8,602 nt of DNA from an uncultured Mycolicibacterium sp. Its GTDB lineage: Bacteria; Actinomycetota; Actinomycetes; Mycobacteriales; Mycobacteriaceae. The notes beneath the pieces are model-generated. The model made no database searches. It worked only from the letters and a program-made list of their open reading frames with translations, and was not told where the DNA came from. This document shows, one piece after another, positions 1 to 6,227 of the stretch. Position numbers and translations under genes: made by a program. The stretch spans positions 1-8,602 of the forward strand of contig NZ_CALDGS010000105.1 of assembly GCF_937941905.1 (NCBI RefSeq), written 5' to 3'. Position 1 is the stretch's first letter. Every line of letters starts with the position of its first letter.

Positions 1-43
1 GTACACCCAGCAGGACGGCGCCCACGACTGGCAGTTGTTCTAG
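1..43 (+). CDS. C-terminal end of an upstream gene (partial)
   Basis: Reading from base 2, an open frame gives YTQQDGAHDWQLF and then a TAG stop at 41-43. A strong hairpin terminator starts 14 nt later, which is where the end of a gene is expected. The codons favour G/C in third position, as in the downstream genes. Only 13 residues are visible, too few to name a family. The call rests on the stop-plus-terminator arrangement. Confidence 0.5.
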   Translation, partial: YTQQDGAHDWQLF

Positions 44-56
44 AGTCCCGCCGAAC

Positions 57-104
57 AGACGCGAAAACCCCCAATCCCTTGGCGGATTGGGGGTTTTCGC
101 GTCT
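57..104 (+). terminator. 21-bp perfect hairpin terminator
   Basis: Bases 57-77 and 84-104 are perfect reverse complements (21 bp) around a 6-nt loop, CTTGGC (78-83). The stem carries CGAAAACCCCC on the left and GGGGGTTTTCG on the right. There is no T-run afterwards, as is common for actinobacterial terminators. It follows the TAG at 41-43 and precedes the promoter of the next gene, so it should isolate the two units. The symmetry means it could act on both strands. Confidence 0.88.
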
Positions 105-130
105 TGTCGCCGGAGGAAGCCAGCGCGTCC

Positions 131-160
131 TTGACCTGACTATATAAACGGTCATACCAT
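131..160 (+). promoter_or_regulatory. Candidate promoter with overlapping operator-like dyad
   Basis: A good -35-like hexamer, TTGACC (131-136), is followed 18 nt later by TACCAT (155-160), which fits the TAnnnT -10 pattern of actinobacterial housekeeping promoters. Between them is an A/T-rich patch, TATATAAA (141-148), unusual in this GC-rich region. It is flanked by an imperfect dyad, TGAC (137-140) and GTCA (151-154). A TetR- or GntR-type repressor bound there would block the promoter, but no regulator gene is present in the window. Position and hexamers are seen; function is inferred. Confidence 0.5.
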
Positions 161-206
161 TCGATCCACTGCGTATGGAGAGCGAGCCGTAAGAAAGGGG
201 GTGCCC

Positions 207-659
207 ATGGCCGGTGTCTGGTTCGACGAGCTGTCGGTGGGACAGCGATTCGAACACCCCATCCGCCGAACGATCACCGAGACCGACAACATCCTGTTCA
301 CCGCGCTGACCCACAACCCCGCCCTGCTCCACCTCGACGAGGAGTACATGAAGGGCACCGAATTCGGTCGGCGCGTCGTCAACAGCGCGTTCACGCTCGG
401 GTTGATGGTCGGCATCTCGGTGGGCGACACCACGCTTGGAACCGCGGTGGCCAACCTGGGCTGGGACGAGGTCCGCTTCCCCAAGCCGGTGTTCCACGGC
501 GACACCATCCGGGTGGTGACCGAGGTGCTGGAGTTGCGGGAGTCGAAATCCCGCCCGGACCAGGGCATCGTGGTCTTCCTGCACCAGGCCTACAACCAGC
601 ACGACGAGCTGGTGGCGTCCTGCAAGCGCTCGGGTCTGCAGCGTAAGAGGCCGCGATGA
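207..659 (+). CDS. MaoC-like hot-dog acyl-CoA hydratase/dehydratase
   Basis: A 150-residue single hot-dog protein of the MaoC/(R)-hydratase class, expected to add water to an enoyl-CoA (or remove it from a 3-hydroxyacyl-CoA) in the cytoplasm. The N-terminal G-x-R-F and TITETDN segments, FTALTHNPALLHLDEEY near residues 32-48, PVFHGDTIRV and the late ReSkSRPDQG stretch match this family. In (R)-hydratases the catalytic pair is Asp and His five residues apart. Here that spacing gives Asn37 and His42, so the Asp is replaced. ATG 207 is preferred over the in-frame GTG at 201, because AAAGGGGG lies 4-5 nt upstream of the ATG and overlaps the GTG. Its stop overlaps the start of the citrate-lyase-like gene by ATGA, which implies translational coupling and a shared pathway. 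The pairing resembles M. tuberculosis Rv2499c-Rv2498c of branched acyl-CoA breakdown. Substrate unknown. Confidence 0.88.
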   Translation: MAGVWFDELSVGQRFEHPIRRTITETDNILFTALTHNPALLHLDEEYMKGTEFGRRVVNSAFTLGLMVGISVGDTTLGTAVANLGWDEVRFPKPVFHGDTIRVVTEVLELRESKSRPDQGIVVFLHQAYNQHDELVASCKRSGLQRKRPR

Positions 660-1549
660 CCCGGCGGCTGATCCGGTCGTTCCTGTTCGTGCCGGGCGAC
701 AGCGACAAGAAGCTCGCCAAGGTGGCCGACTCGCCGGCCGATGCGTTGATCCTCGATCTCGAGGACGCCGTCGCCGAGCCGCGAAAGGCCGTTGCACGAG
801 AGTTGGTTTCGCAGTACCTGCAGGACCGGCGAGGCCGGAACCGGACCCAGTTGTGGGTCCGGATCAACCCCCTCGGAACCGATCACGCCCTGCCGGATCT
901 GACCGCGGTGATGGCGGGTGCGCCGGCGGGGATCGTGCTGCCGAAGATCGACGGTCCCGCCGACGTGCTGCGCGTCGGTCACTACCTGGACGCGCTGGAG
1001 GCGGTCCACGGCATCCCGCCGGGTAGTACCCGGATCCTGCCGGTGGCGACCGAGACGGCGCGCGCGCCGTTCTCGCTCGGTGAATTCGCGGCTGCAGGCA
1101 TCGATCGATTGTACGGATTGACCTGGGGTGCCGAGGATCTCAGCGCCGCGCTGGGTGCGTCGACCAACCTGGGGCCGACGGGGGAATGGGCGGTCACCTA
1201 CCAGACGGTGCGTTCGCTGGCCCTGCTGGCCGCCCGGGCAGCCGATGTCGAACCGGTCGAGACGCTCTATGCCGACATCCGTGACCTCGAGGGGCTGGCC
1301 GTCTCGTCGCGGCGGGCCCGCAGCGAGGGGTTCACCGGAAGGATCGCCATCCACCCGGCGCAGGTCGAGACCATCAACGCGGCATTCACCCCGTCGCAAG
1401 CCGAGATCGACTACGCACAAAGGGTGATCGCCGCGTTCGCCGACGGTGTGGGGACCGTTGCGCTGGACGGCAAGATGCTCGACGCGCCGCATCTGCGCCA
1501 GGCCGAGCGGGTGCTGGCGATGGCGTGCAGCGCCGGCGTGGTGGGGTGA
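656..1549 (+). CDS. CitE/HpcH-family acyl-CoA lyase (malyl/HMG-CoA-lyase-like)
   Basis: A 297-residue TIM-barrel protein of the HpcH/HpaI aldolase and citrate lyase beta family. Visible motifs in order: RSFLFVPGDSDKK at the N-terminus, LDLEDAV, VRINP with Arg69 (CoA/substrate contact in the family), LPKI, ATETARA with Glu133, GAEDLSAALG with Asp161, IHPAQVETIN, and a C-terminal DGKMLDAPHLRQAERVL. Glu133 and Asp161 fit the Mg-binding pair of this family. Stand-alone CitE-like proteins of this length work on CoA thioesters such as malyl-, citramalyl- or 3-hydroxy-3-methylglutaryl-CoA rather than in the three-subunit citrate lyase. The start overlaps the hydratase stop (ATGA). The likely joint role is hydration of an unsaturated branched acyl-CoA followed by carbon-carbon cleavage to acetyl-CoA or a similar fragment. 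Family assignment is firm; the substrate is inferred only in outline. Confidence 0.9.
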   Translation: MTRRLIRSFLFVPGDSDKKLAKVADSPADALILDLEDAVAEPRKAVARELVSQYLQDRRGRNRTQLWVRINPLGTDHALPDLTAVMAGAPAGIVLPKIDGPADVLRVGHYLDALEAVHGIPPGSTRILPVATETARAPFSLGEFAAAGIDRLYGLTWGAEDLSAALGASTNLGPTGEWAVTYQTVRSLALLAARAADVEPVETLYADIRDLEGLAVSSRRARSEGFTGRIAIHPAQVETINAAFTPSQAEIDYAQRVIAAFADGVGTVALDGKMLDAPHLRQAERVLAMACSAGVVG

Positions 1550-1702
1550 GGCGGGCTACCCCCGCTGCGGGATCGAGAACCGCCCGATGTGGTGACGCGG
1601 CGACCGCGCCGTCTTGGACAGACTCCGGTGCAGGATCTGTCGGCCCGCGGTCGTTGCCGACCGGGGGTCGGAGATGACCGGATGAGAAGCAAGGGGCACA
1701 GA
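1550..1702 (+). promoter_or_regulatory. Intergenic leader with competing hairpins before the alcohol dehydrogenase
   Basis: This 153-bp gap has no gene I can support; an open frame from GTG 1589 only extends the dehydrogenase with an unfamily-like tail. A weak 5-bp hairpin (GCGGG 1551-1555, CCCGC 1561-1565) follows the lyase stop. Further on, CGGTCG (1648-1653) can pair with CGACCG (1658-1663) over a 4-nt loop. The same strand, CCGACC (1657-1662), can instead pair with GGTCGG (1666-1671) over a 3-nt loop. The second hairpin ends 19 nt before the ribosome binding site. Regulatory use is a guess from the layout. Confidence 0.35.
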
Positions 1703-2803
1703 ATGCAAATCAAAGCCGCGGTGGTGCAAGAGGTTGGCGCTCCGTTCACCCTGACCGATGTCGAGCTCGGCGAACCAGGGCCCGACGAGGTGCTGGTGAA
1801 GATCGCCGGTGTCGGCGTCTGCCACACCGATCTGGCCGTCAAGGAGGGGCATCTGCCGTTCCCGCTGCCGGGTGTGCTCGGCCACGAGGGGGCCGGGACC
1901 GTGGTCGCGGCGGGTACGGCCGTGACCGAGGTCGCCGTCGGCGACCAGGTCGCAATCAGCTTCAACAGCTGCAGCAACTGCCCCCGTTGTGCCGTCGGCG
2001 AGCCAGCCTACTGCCACAACTTCCTGGAGTACAACTTCGGCGGGGTGCGCCCGGATGGCAGCTCGGGGCTGTCGGCCGGCGGTACCAAGCTCGGAGGGAA
2101 CTTCTTCGGGCAGTCGTCGCTGGCCACCCATGCCCTCGCCCACGAACGCAATGTGGTCAAGCTGCCGGCGGGGGTGCCGGTCGACATCGCCGGACCGCTC
2201 GGTTGCGGCATTCAGACCGGTGCCGGAGCGGTGATGAACTCGCTGGACGTGCAGCCCGGATCGTCGGTGGTGGTCACCGGTGCGGGGGCGGTCGGGCTCT
2301 CGGCGGTGCTCGCGGCGGTGGTCCGGGACGCCTCGCACATCATCGCGGTCGATCTGCAGGAGGGGCGGCGCAAGCTGGCTCTCGAGCTAGGCGCCACCCA
2401 CGCCATCGATCCCACCGCCGGTGAGCTCGCCGAACAGATCCGCGCGATCGTTCCCGCCGGCGTGGACTACGCCATCGACACCACGGCAGTCGGCCCTGTG
2501 GTTGAGCAACTACTCGCCGCGGTGGCGATGCGGGGCAAGGTGGGCCTCATCGGCGTGCCCGCCGACCCGCAGGCGGTGTTCACCGTCGGCCTGCTGCAAC
2601 CTCAGCTGGTCGGGATGACCATCCGCGGAATCGTCGAGGGTGACGCCGATCCCAAGACCTTCATTCCGTACCTGCTGGATCTGCACCGCCAGGGCAGGTT
2701 CCCGTTCGACAAGCTGATCACCAAGTACCCGTTCGATCAGATCAACGAGGCGGTCGAGGCGCAGCACCGCGGTGACGCGTTGAAGGTCGTTCTGACCCCG
2801 TAG
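1703..2803 (+). CDS. Zinc- and NAD-dependent alcohol dehydrogenase (class III/aryl-alcohol type)
   Basis: A 366-residue medium-chain dehydrogenase/reductase, expected to oxidise a primary or benzylic/allylic alcohol to the aldehyde with NAD+. Catalytic zinc ligands are visible as Cys40 (GVCHTDL), His61-Glu62 (GHEGAG) and Cys168 (PLGCGIQTG). The structural zinc lobe is complete: Cys90, Cys93, Cys96, Cys104. The Rossmann motif GAGAVG spans 193-198, and an acidic residue at 217 (AVDLQ) favours NAD over NADP. Length and motifs match benzyl-alcohol/XylB-like dehydrogenases. ATG 1703 is chosen because AAGGGG lies 6 nt upstream and the protein then begins with the family-typical MQIKAAVV; the frame opens at GTG 1589 but that part looks non-coding. 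It sits before the cytochrome-like gene and the P450, so the natural reading is oxidation of the P450-made alcohol, with the aldehyde passed to the dehydrogenase at 4681. Exact substrate unknown. Confidence 0.93.
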   Translation: MQIKAAVVQEVGAPFTLTDVELGEPGPDEVLVKIAGVGVCHTDLAVKEGHLPFPLPGVLGHEGAGTVVAAGTAVTEVAVGDQVAISFNSCSNCPRCAVGEPAYCHNFLEYNFGGVRPDGSSGLSAGGTKLGGNFFGQSSLATHALAHERNVVKLPAGVPVDIAGPLGCGIQTGAGAVMNSLDVQPGSSVVVTGAGAVGLSAVLAAVVRDASHIIAVDLQEGRRKLALELGATHAIDPTAGELAEQIRAIVPAGVDYAIDTTAVGPVVEQLLAAVAMRGKVGLIGVPADPQAVFTVGLLQPQLVGMTIRGIVEGDADPKTFIPYLLDLHRQGRFPFDKLITKYPFDQINEAVEAQHRGDALKVVLTP

Positions 2804-2836
2804 CTCGGGCTGCTGATAACGCGAAAACATCTGCAA

Positions 2837-2844
2837 AGAAGGGG
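2837..2844 (+). promoter_or_regulatory. Ribosome binding site of the small cytochrome-like gene
   Basis: AGAAGGGG lies 7 nt upstream of ATG 2852. This is close to the consensus and is one reason to believe the short reading frame is a real gene. Confidence 0.7.
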
Positions 2845-2851
2845 CTTATCA

Positions 2852-3175
2852 ATGAAGTTCGACGATGTCATCGACCTGCTGGACCGCTCGGTCGGCGGTG
2901 CCGACGCCTATGTCGGGTCCCACGGTGCGTTCTGGCGCGGGGTGACGCGCGAACGCTTCCTGGAGATGAAAGTGGGCGGCCGCAAGCTGGTGACGCCGGG
3001 CGACGGCGCGAACTCGAATCTCGTGCTGTCGCTGCGGGGCCAGCCGCCGTTCGGCTCCGATCTCGACGAGCCGCCAGCCGGAGCGCTGCTGCCCCGGATG
3101 CCGGCATACCTCGATCCGTTGTCGGAGGACGAAATCCGGTTGATCGAGCAGTGGATCGACGACGGCTGCCCGTGA
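2852..3175 (+). CDS. Small cytochrome-c-like protein lacking the CXXCH heme motif
   Basis: A 107-residue soluble protein with no signal peptide or membrane segment. Its second half is typical of class I/planctomycete-type cytochrome c domains: residues about 41-62 (VGGRKLVTPGDGANSNLVLS) match the P-x-x-S-x-L region, MP at 83-84 matches the distal-ligand Met, and LSEDEIRLIEQWIDDG at 90-105 matches the closing helix. Where the N-terminal CXXCHG should be, the sequence is Y20-V-G-S23-H24-G25: His is kept but both cysteines are gone. The only cysteine is residue 106. His24 to Met83 spacing (59) is close to that in cytochrome c. Covalent heme attachment is therefore not expected, which agrees with a cytoplasmic protein. 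It starts 48 nt after the alcohol dehydrogenase stop with its own good ribosome binding site, and precedes the P450. Function unknown; a non-covalent heme protein, an electron carrier or a structural partner are all possible. Confidence 0.75.
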   Translation: MKFDDVIDLLDRSVGGADAYVGSHGAFWRGVTRERFLEMKVGGRKLVTPGDGANSNLVLSLRGQPPFGSDLDEPPAGALLPRMPAYLDPLSEDEIRLIEQWIDDGCP

Positions 3176-3337
3176 CCGCGGGGGGTGATTCCTTCGGGTC
3201 GCACACCGCGCCGATCCCCCCAATGTAAGACCGCGGACCCCTCGACGTGGTGACGCGCGAACGCCGGCCCGTCATGAGACTTGAATCACCCCCAGTGCAG
3301 CCGAACCGCCGGAGACGATTCGAGAGAGGATTCAGAA
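3176..3337 (+). promoter_or_regulatory. Intergenic region before the P450, probable promoter region
   Basis: A 162-bp gap without a supportable gene. It contains the 11-bp inverted repeat described separately, a G6 run (3180-3185) that can pair with a C6 run (3216-3221) as a possible weak terminator of the preceding gene, and GACGTGGTGACGCGCGA (3244-3260), which resembles GATGTGGTGACGCGGCGA (1586-1603) upstream of the alcohol dehydrogenase. The P450 ribosome binding site, AGAGAGGA (3323-3330), is 7 nt from the ATG. The spacing suggests the P450 gene has its own transcript start, but I cannot pick out a convincing -35/-10 pair. Confidence 0.4.
3181..3293. repeat. 11-bp inverted repeat bracketing the P450 upstream region
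   Basis: GGGGGTGATTC (3181-3191) and GAATCACCCCC (3283-3293) are perfect reverse complements 91 nt apart, between the cytochrome-like gene stop and the P450 start. Paired they would close a large loop holding most of the intergenic region; as DNA they could be two sites for one regulator. Nothing recognisable in the window binds such a site. Confidence 0.5.
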
Positions 3338-4666
3338 ATGGCCACCACTCAGCCTGTGGCACAAGCGATTCTGCCCGATGAGATCGCCCGGAAGATCGTG
3401 CTTCCGGAGGGCCACGCGGACCTGGACTCGCTGCACGCGGCCTACCGCTGGATGCGCCAGAACATGCCGGTAGGCAAAGCCGTTGTCGACGGCTTTGACG
3501 AGCTCTGGCTCGTCGCCAAGCACGCCGACATCCTCCAGGTCGAGGGGATGCCGGAGGTGTTCGCCGCCGGTGGCGGCCCCGACCACCCGGGGAGCCACAA
3601 CCCGATCCTGCAGAACCAGGCCGGCGACCAGTTCATGAAGAACACCGTTGGGACCGTGCGCATCATGGACGCCCTGTCGTACATGGACGGTGCCGAACAC
3701 TCCGCGATGAAGGCGATCGCCTTCGACTACTTCAAGCCCAGCCGGGTGGCCAAGCTCGAGGATCAGATCCGGCAGTTGGCCCGGGCGTCGATCGACAAGC
3801 TCAAAAAGGTCTCCGAACAGGGCGAGATCGATCTGGTAACCGACTGGGCGCTCGGCTTCCCGCTGCACGTGATCATGAGCCTGTTCGGGGTGCCGCCGGA
3901 GGACGAGCCGCTCATGATGAAGCTTACCCAGGAGTTCTTCGGCACCGCCGACCCCGAACACCAGCGCGACGACATCGAGGCGATGACGCCTGAGGCGATG
4001 GCCCAGCAGTTCGTGGCGAGTTTCCAGGAGTTCTGCGGCTACTTCGAGAACCTGCTGCAGGACCGGCGCGCCAATCCGCGCGACGATCTGGCCACCATTA
4101 TCGCGCAGGCCCGGCGGGCGGACGGCGAGTACTGGCCGGCCTCGTTCGCCTACGGCTGGTTCATGCAGGTGTGCACCGCCGGTCACGACACCACCTCGTC
4201 GACGCTGGCCGGCACGCTCAAGGCGCTGGCCGAGCATCCCGATGTGCTGGCGCGGGTGAAGGCCGATCTGTCGCTGGTGCCGAAGATGGTGGTCGAGGGG
4301 GTCCGCTACGTCGCGCCGGTCAAGCACTTCATGCGGATCGCGCTGACCGACACCACACTCGGCGGCCAGACCATCAAGGCCGGCGAACGTGTCATGCCGC
4401 TGTTCCAGTCCGGTTGCCGGGACGAGGATCTCTTCGAAAACCCGGACGTGTTCAGCCTGGATCGGGAGAACAACTCGCACCTGGGCTTCGGGTTCGGCCC
4501 GCACACCTGTGTCGGCCAGCACCTGGCCAAGCTCGAGCTGCGGATCATGTTCGAGGAGCTGCTCCCGCGTCTCGAGTCCATCGAGATCACCGGGCCGGGC
4601 AGCCTGACCGCGACGAACTTCGTCGGTGGCCTCAAGCATCTGCCGGCCCGGGTGAAGATCTCCTGA
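3338..4666 (+). CDS. Cytochrome P450, CYP108-like (terpenoid/alkyl-aromatic hydroxylase type)
   Basis: A complete 442-residue soluble bacterial P450. The I-helix proton-relay motif AGHDTT is at 281-286, the K-helix ExxR is Glu320-Arg323, and the heme loop FGFGPHTCVGQHLA carries the iron ligand Cys391. From memory the sequence follows P450terp (CYP108A1) closely: the N-terminal I-A-R-x-I-L-P-x-G start, PLHVVMxxxGVPxDDEPLMxKLTQxFFG, APVKxFMRxALxDT, HLGFGxGxHxCxGQHLAKLE, and LxATNFVGG at the C-terminus. CYP108 members hydroxylate alpha-terpineol, or p-cymene and limonene (CYP108N12 of Rhodococcus). ATG 3338 is chosen for its AGAGAGGA site; the frame runs back to TTG 3281. Class I P450s need a ferredoxin and a reductase. 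No ferredoxin gene is here; the only visible Fe-S carriers are the reductase and oxygenase about 2 kb downstream. The aldehyde dehydrogenase 14 nt downstream supports a sequential alcohol-aldehyde-acid route. Family call is firm; substrate is inferred. Confidence 0.94.
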   Translation: MATTQPVAQAILPDEIARKIVLPEGHADLDSLHAAYRWMRQNMPVGKAVVDGFDELWLVAKHADILQVEGMPEVFAAGGGPDHPGSHNPILQNQAGDQFMKNTVGTVRIMDALSYMDGAEHSAMKAIAFDYFKPSRVAKLEDQIRQLARASIDKLKKVSEQGEIDLVTDWALGFPLHVIMSLFGVPPEDEPLMMKLTQEFFGTADPEHQRDDIEAMTPEAMAQQFVASFQEFCGYFENLLQDRRANPRDDLATIIAQARRADGEYWPASFAYGWFMQVCTAGHDTTSSTLAGTLKALAEHPDVLARVKADLSLVPKMVVEGVRYVAPVKHFMRIALTDTTLGGQTIKAGERVMPLFQSGCRDEDLFENPDVFSLDRENNSHLGFGFGPHTCVGQHLAKLELRIMFEELLPRLESIEITGPGSLTATNFVGGLKHLPARVKIS

Positions 4667-4680
4667 CGGAACGGGACACC

Positions 4681-6132
4681 ATGACGACGATCGAATACAA
4701 CCAGCTCTACATCGGGGGCACCTGGATCGTGCCGGCCGGAACCGGCACGATCGAGGTCCACTCGCCGGCCACCGAGGAACGGATCGGTAGTGTGCCGCGG
4801 GGCGGTGAGGCCGACGTCGACGCCGCCGTCGCGGCGGCCCGGGCGGCCTTCGACGCCCCGGACGGCTGGGCGAGCTGGGAAGCCAAGGACCGCGCCGAGG
4901 TGCTCGAGCGGTTCGCCAGGGAACTCGAGGCCCGCGCGGCGGAGACGGCCCGGCGGGTGTCGATGCAGAACGGCATGCCGATCTGGCTCGCCAACAACTT
5001 CGAGGCCGGATTCCCCGCCCTGCTGCTGCGCTACTACAGCGGGCTGATGACCGGGGCGCCGGCCGAGGAGGTACGGCCCGGCATGCTCGGCGGTTCGTGC
5101 CTGGTTTCCAAGGAGCCGATCGGCGTGGTTGCGGCGATCGTGCCCTGGAACGTCCCGCAGGCGATCTCGTTCCTCAAGATCGCACCGGCCTTGGCCGCCG
5201 GGTGCACCGTCGTGCTGAAGCCGGCCGAGGAGACGGTGCTCGACGCGTTCCTGATGGCGGAGGCCGCGGTCGCAGCCGGGCTGCCGCCCGGGGTACTCAA
5301 CGTGGTGCCGGGCGGGCGCGAGCTGGGGGCCTATCTGGTCGCACACCCCGGGGTCGACAAGGTGTCCTTCACCGGTTCCACGGCGGCCGGCCGGGCCATC
5401 GCCCGGACCTGCGGCGAGCTGCTGCGCCCGGTGACCCTGGAACTCGGCGGCAAGTCCGCGGCCATCCTGCTCGACGATGTGGACCTGTCGGCCTCGCTGG
5501 AGAACCTGTTCGCCTGCACGTTGTTGAACAACGGGCAGATCTGCTGGCTGGGTACCCGGGTCCTGGTCCCGCGCAACCGGTACCAGGAGATCGTCGACGC
5601 GATCACCGATCTGGCCAAGGCGCTGAAGGTCGGCGACCCGCTGGACCCGGAAACCAAGATCGGTCCGCTGGTTTCGCGGCGGCAGCAGGAACGCGTCGAG
5701 GGCTACATCGAGAAGGGCAAGGCCGAGGGCCGCATGACCACCGGTGGCCGGCGGCCGTTCGACCGCGGCTTCTTCATCGAGCCGACCATCTTCGCCGACG
5801 TGGACAACCAGGCGACGATCTCGCGCGAGGAGATCTTCGGGCCGGTGCTGTCGCTGATCCCGTACGGCAGCGACGAGGAGGCCATCGCGATCGCCAACGA
5901 CAGCGACTACGGGCTGGGCGGCAGCGTGTGGTCGGCGGATCCGGACCGGGCCATCGCGGTCGCCCGCCGAGTCCACTCCGGCACCGTCGGGGTGAACCAC
6001 TACACCAACGACCCGGTCGCCCCGTTCGGTGGCATCAAGAAGAGTGGTTGGGGACGTGAACTCGGTCCGGAGGGCCTTGCCGGGTTCCAGGTGCACAAGA
6101 CCGTGTATCTCCCACCGGGCGAGGCGAAGTGA
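4681..6132 (+). CDS. NAD(P)-dependent aldehyde dehydrogenase
   Basis: A full-length 483-residue aldehyde dehydrogenase, oxidising an aldehyde to the carboxylic acid. Catalytic residues are at expected places: Asn157 in VPWNVP, Glu254 in LELGGKSA, Cys288 in NNGQICWLGTR. The Glu-to-Cys spacing of 34 equals that of the canonical family. Other family marks are FTGSTAAGR, the late EEIFGPVLSL, and PFGGIKKSGWGRELG near the C-terminus. ATG 4681 is taken because the product then begins with MTTIEYNQLYIGGTW, standard for the family; the frame is open upstream only because it runs through the P450 in another frame. The ribosome binding site is weak (GGAACGGGA region, 4668-4676), consistent with coupling to the P450, whose stop is 14 nt away. 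It probably takes the aldehyde made by the zinc dehydrogenase. A hairpin terminator follows its stop. Substrate class not determinable. Confidence 0.94.
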   Translation: MTTIEYNQLYIGGTWIVPAGTGTIEVHSPATEERIGSVPRGGEADVDAAVAAARAAFDAPDGWASWEAKDRAEVLERFARELEARAAETARRVSMQNGMPIWLANNFEAGFPALLLRYYSGLMTGAPAEEVRPGMLGGSCLVSKEPIGVVAAIVPWNVPQAISFLKIAPALAAGCTVVLKPAEETVLDAFLMAEAAVAAGLPPGVLNVVPGGRELGAYLVAHPGVDKVSFTGSTAAGRAIARTCGELLRPVTLELGGKSAAILLDDVDLSASLENLFACTLLNNGQICWLGTRVLVPRNRYQEIVDAITDLAKALKVGDPLDPETKIGPLVSRRQQERVEGYIEKGKAEGRMTTGGRRPFDRGFFIEPTIFADVDNQATISREEIFGPVLSLIPYGSDEEAIAIANDSDYGLGGSVWSADPDRAIAVARRVHSGTVGVNHYTNDPVAPFGGIKKSGWGRELGPEGLAGFQVHKTVYLPPGEAK

Positions 6133-6147
6133 GTCGCTGTTGAGGTC

Positions 6148-6176
6148 GGTGGCTGGGCGCGCGGGGCCCAGCCACC
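6148..6176 (+). terminator. 11-bp perfect hairpin after the aldehyde dehydrogenase
   Basis: GGTGGCTGGGC (6148-6158) pairs exactly with GCCCAGCCACC (6166-6176) around a 7-nt loop, starting 16 nt after the stop codon. There is no T-tract. The position suggests the end of the P450-aldehyde dehydrogenase transcript, or partial termination before the Rieske genes, which lie in the same direction within 60 nt. Confidence 0.7.
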
Positions 6177-6227
6177 ACTGTGCTCCGGAGATAGCCCGTT
6201 GAGTTGCCGATTGTGAGCGTGTCATCG

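Noticed and set aside
590..1492. 300-codon minus-strand open frame opposite the lyase
   Set aside because: Arg/Gly/His-rich shadow without motifs; the plus strand encodes a complete CitE-like protein.
1589..1702. GTG-initiated longer form of the alcohol dehydrogenase
   Set aside because: The extra 38 residues are unlike the family, while ATG 1703 has a good ribosome binding site.
3332..4639. Long open frame on the minus strand across the P450 (435 codons)
   Set aside because: It is the antisense shadow of the P450; its translation is rich in Arg, His, Leu and Val with no family motifs, while the plus strand carries all P450 motifs.
4171..4680. N-terminal extension of the aldehyde dehydrogenase frame back into the P450
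   Set aside because: This part reads the P450 sequence in another frame and is unlike any dehydrogenase; the family N-terminus begins at ATG 4681.
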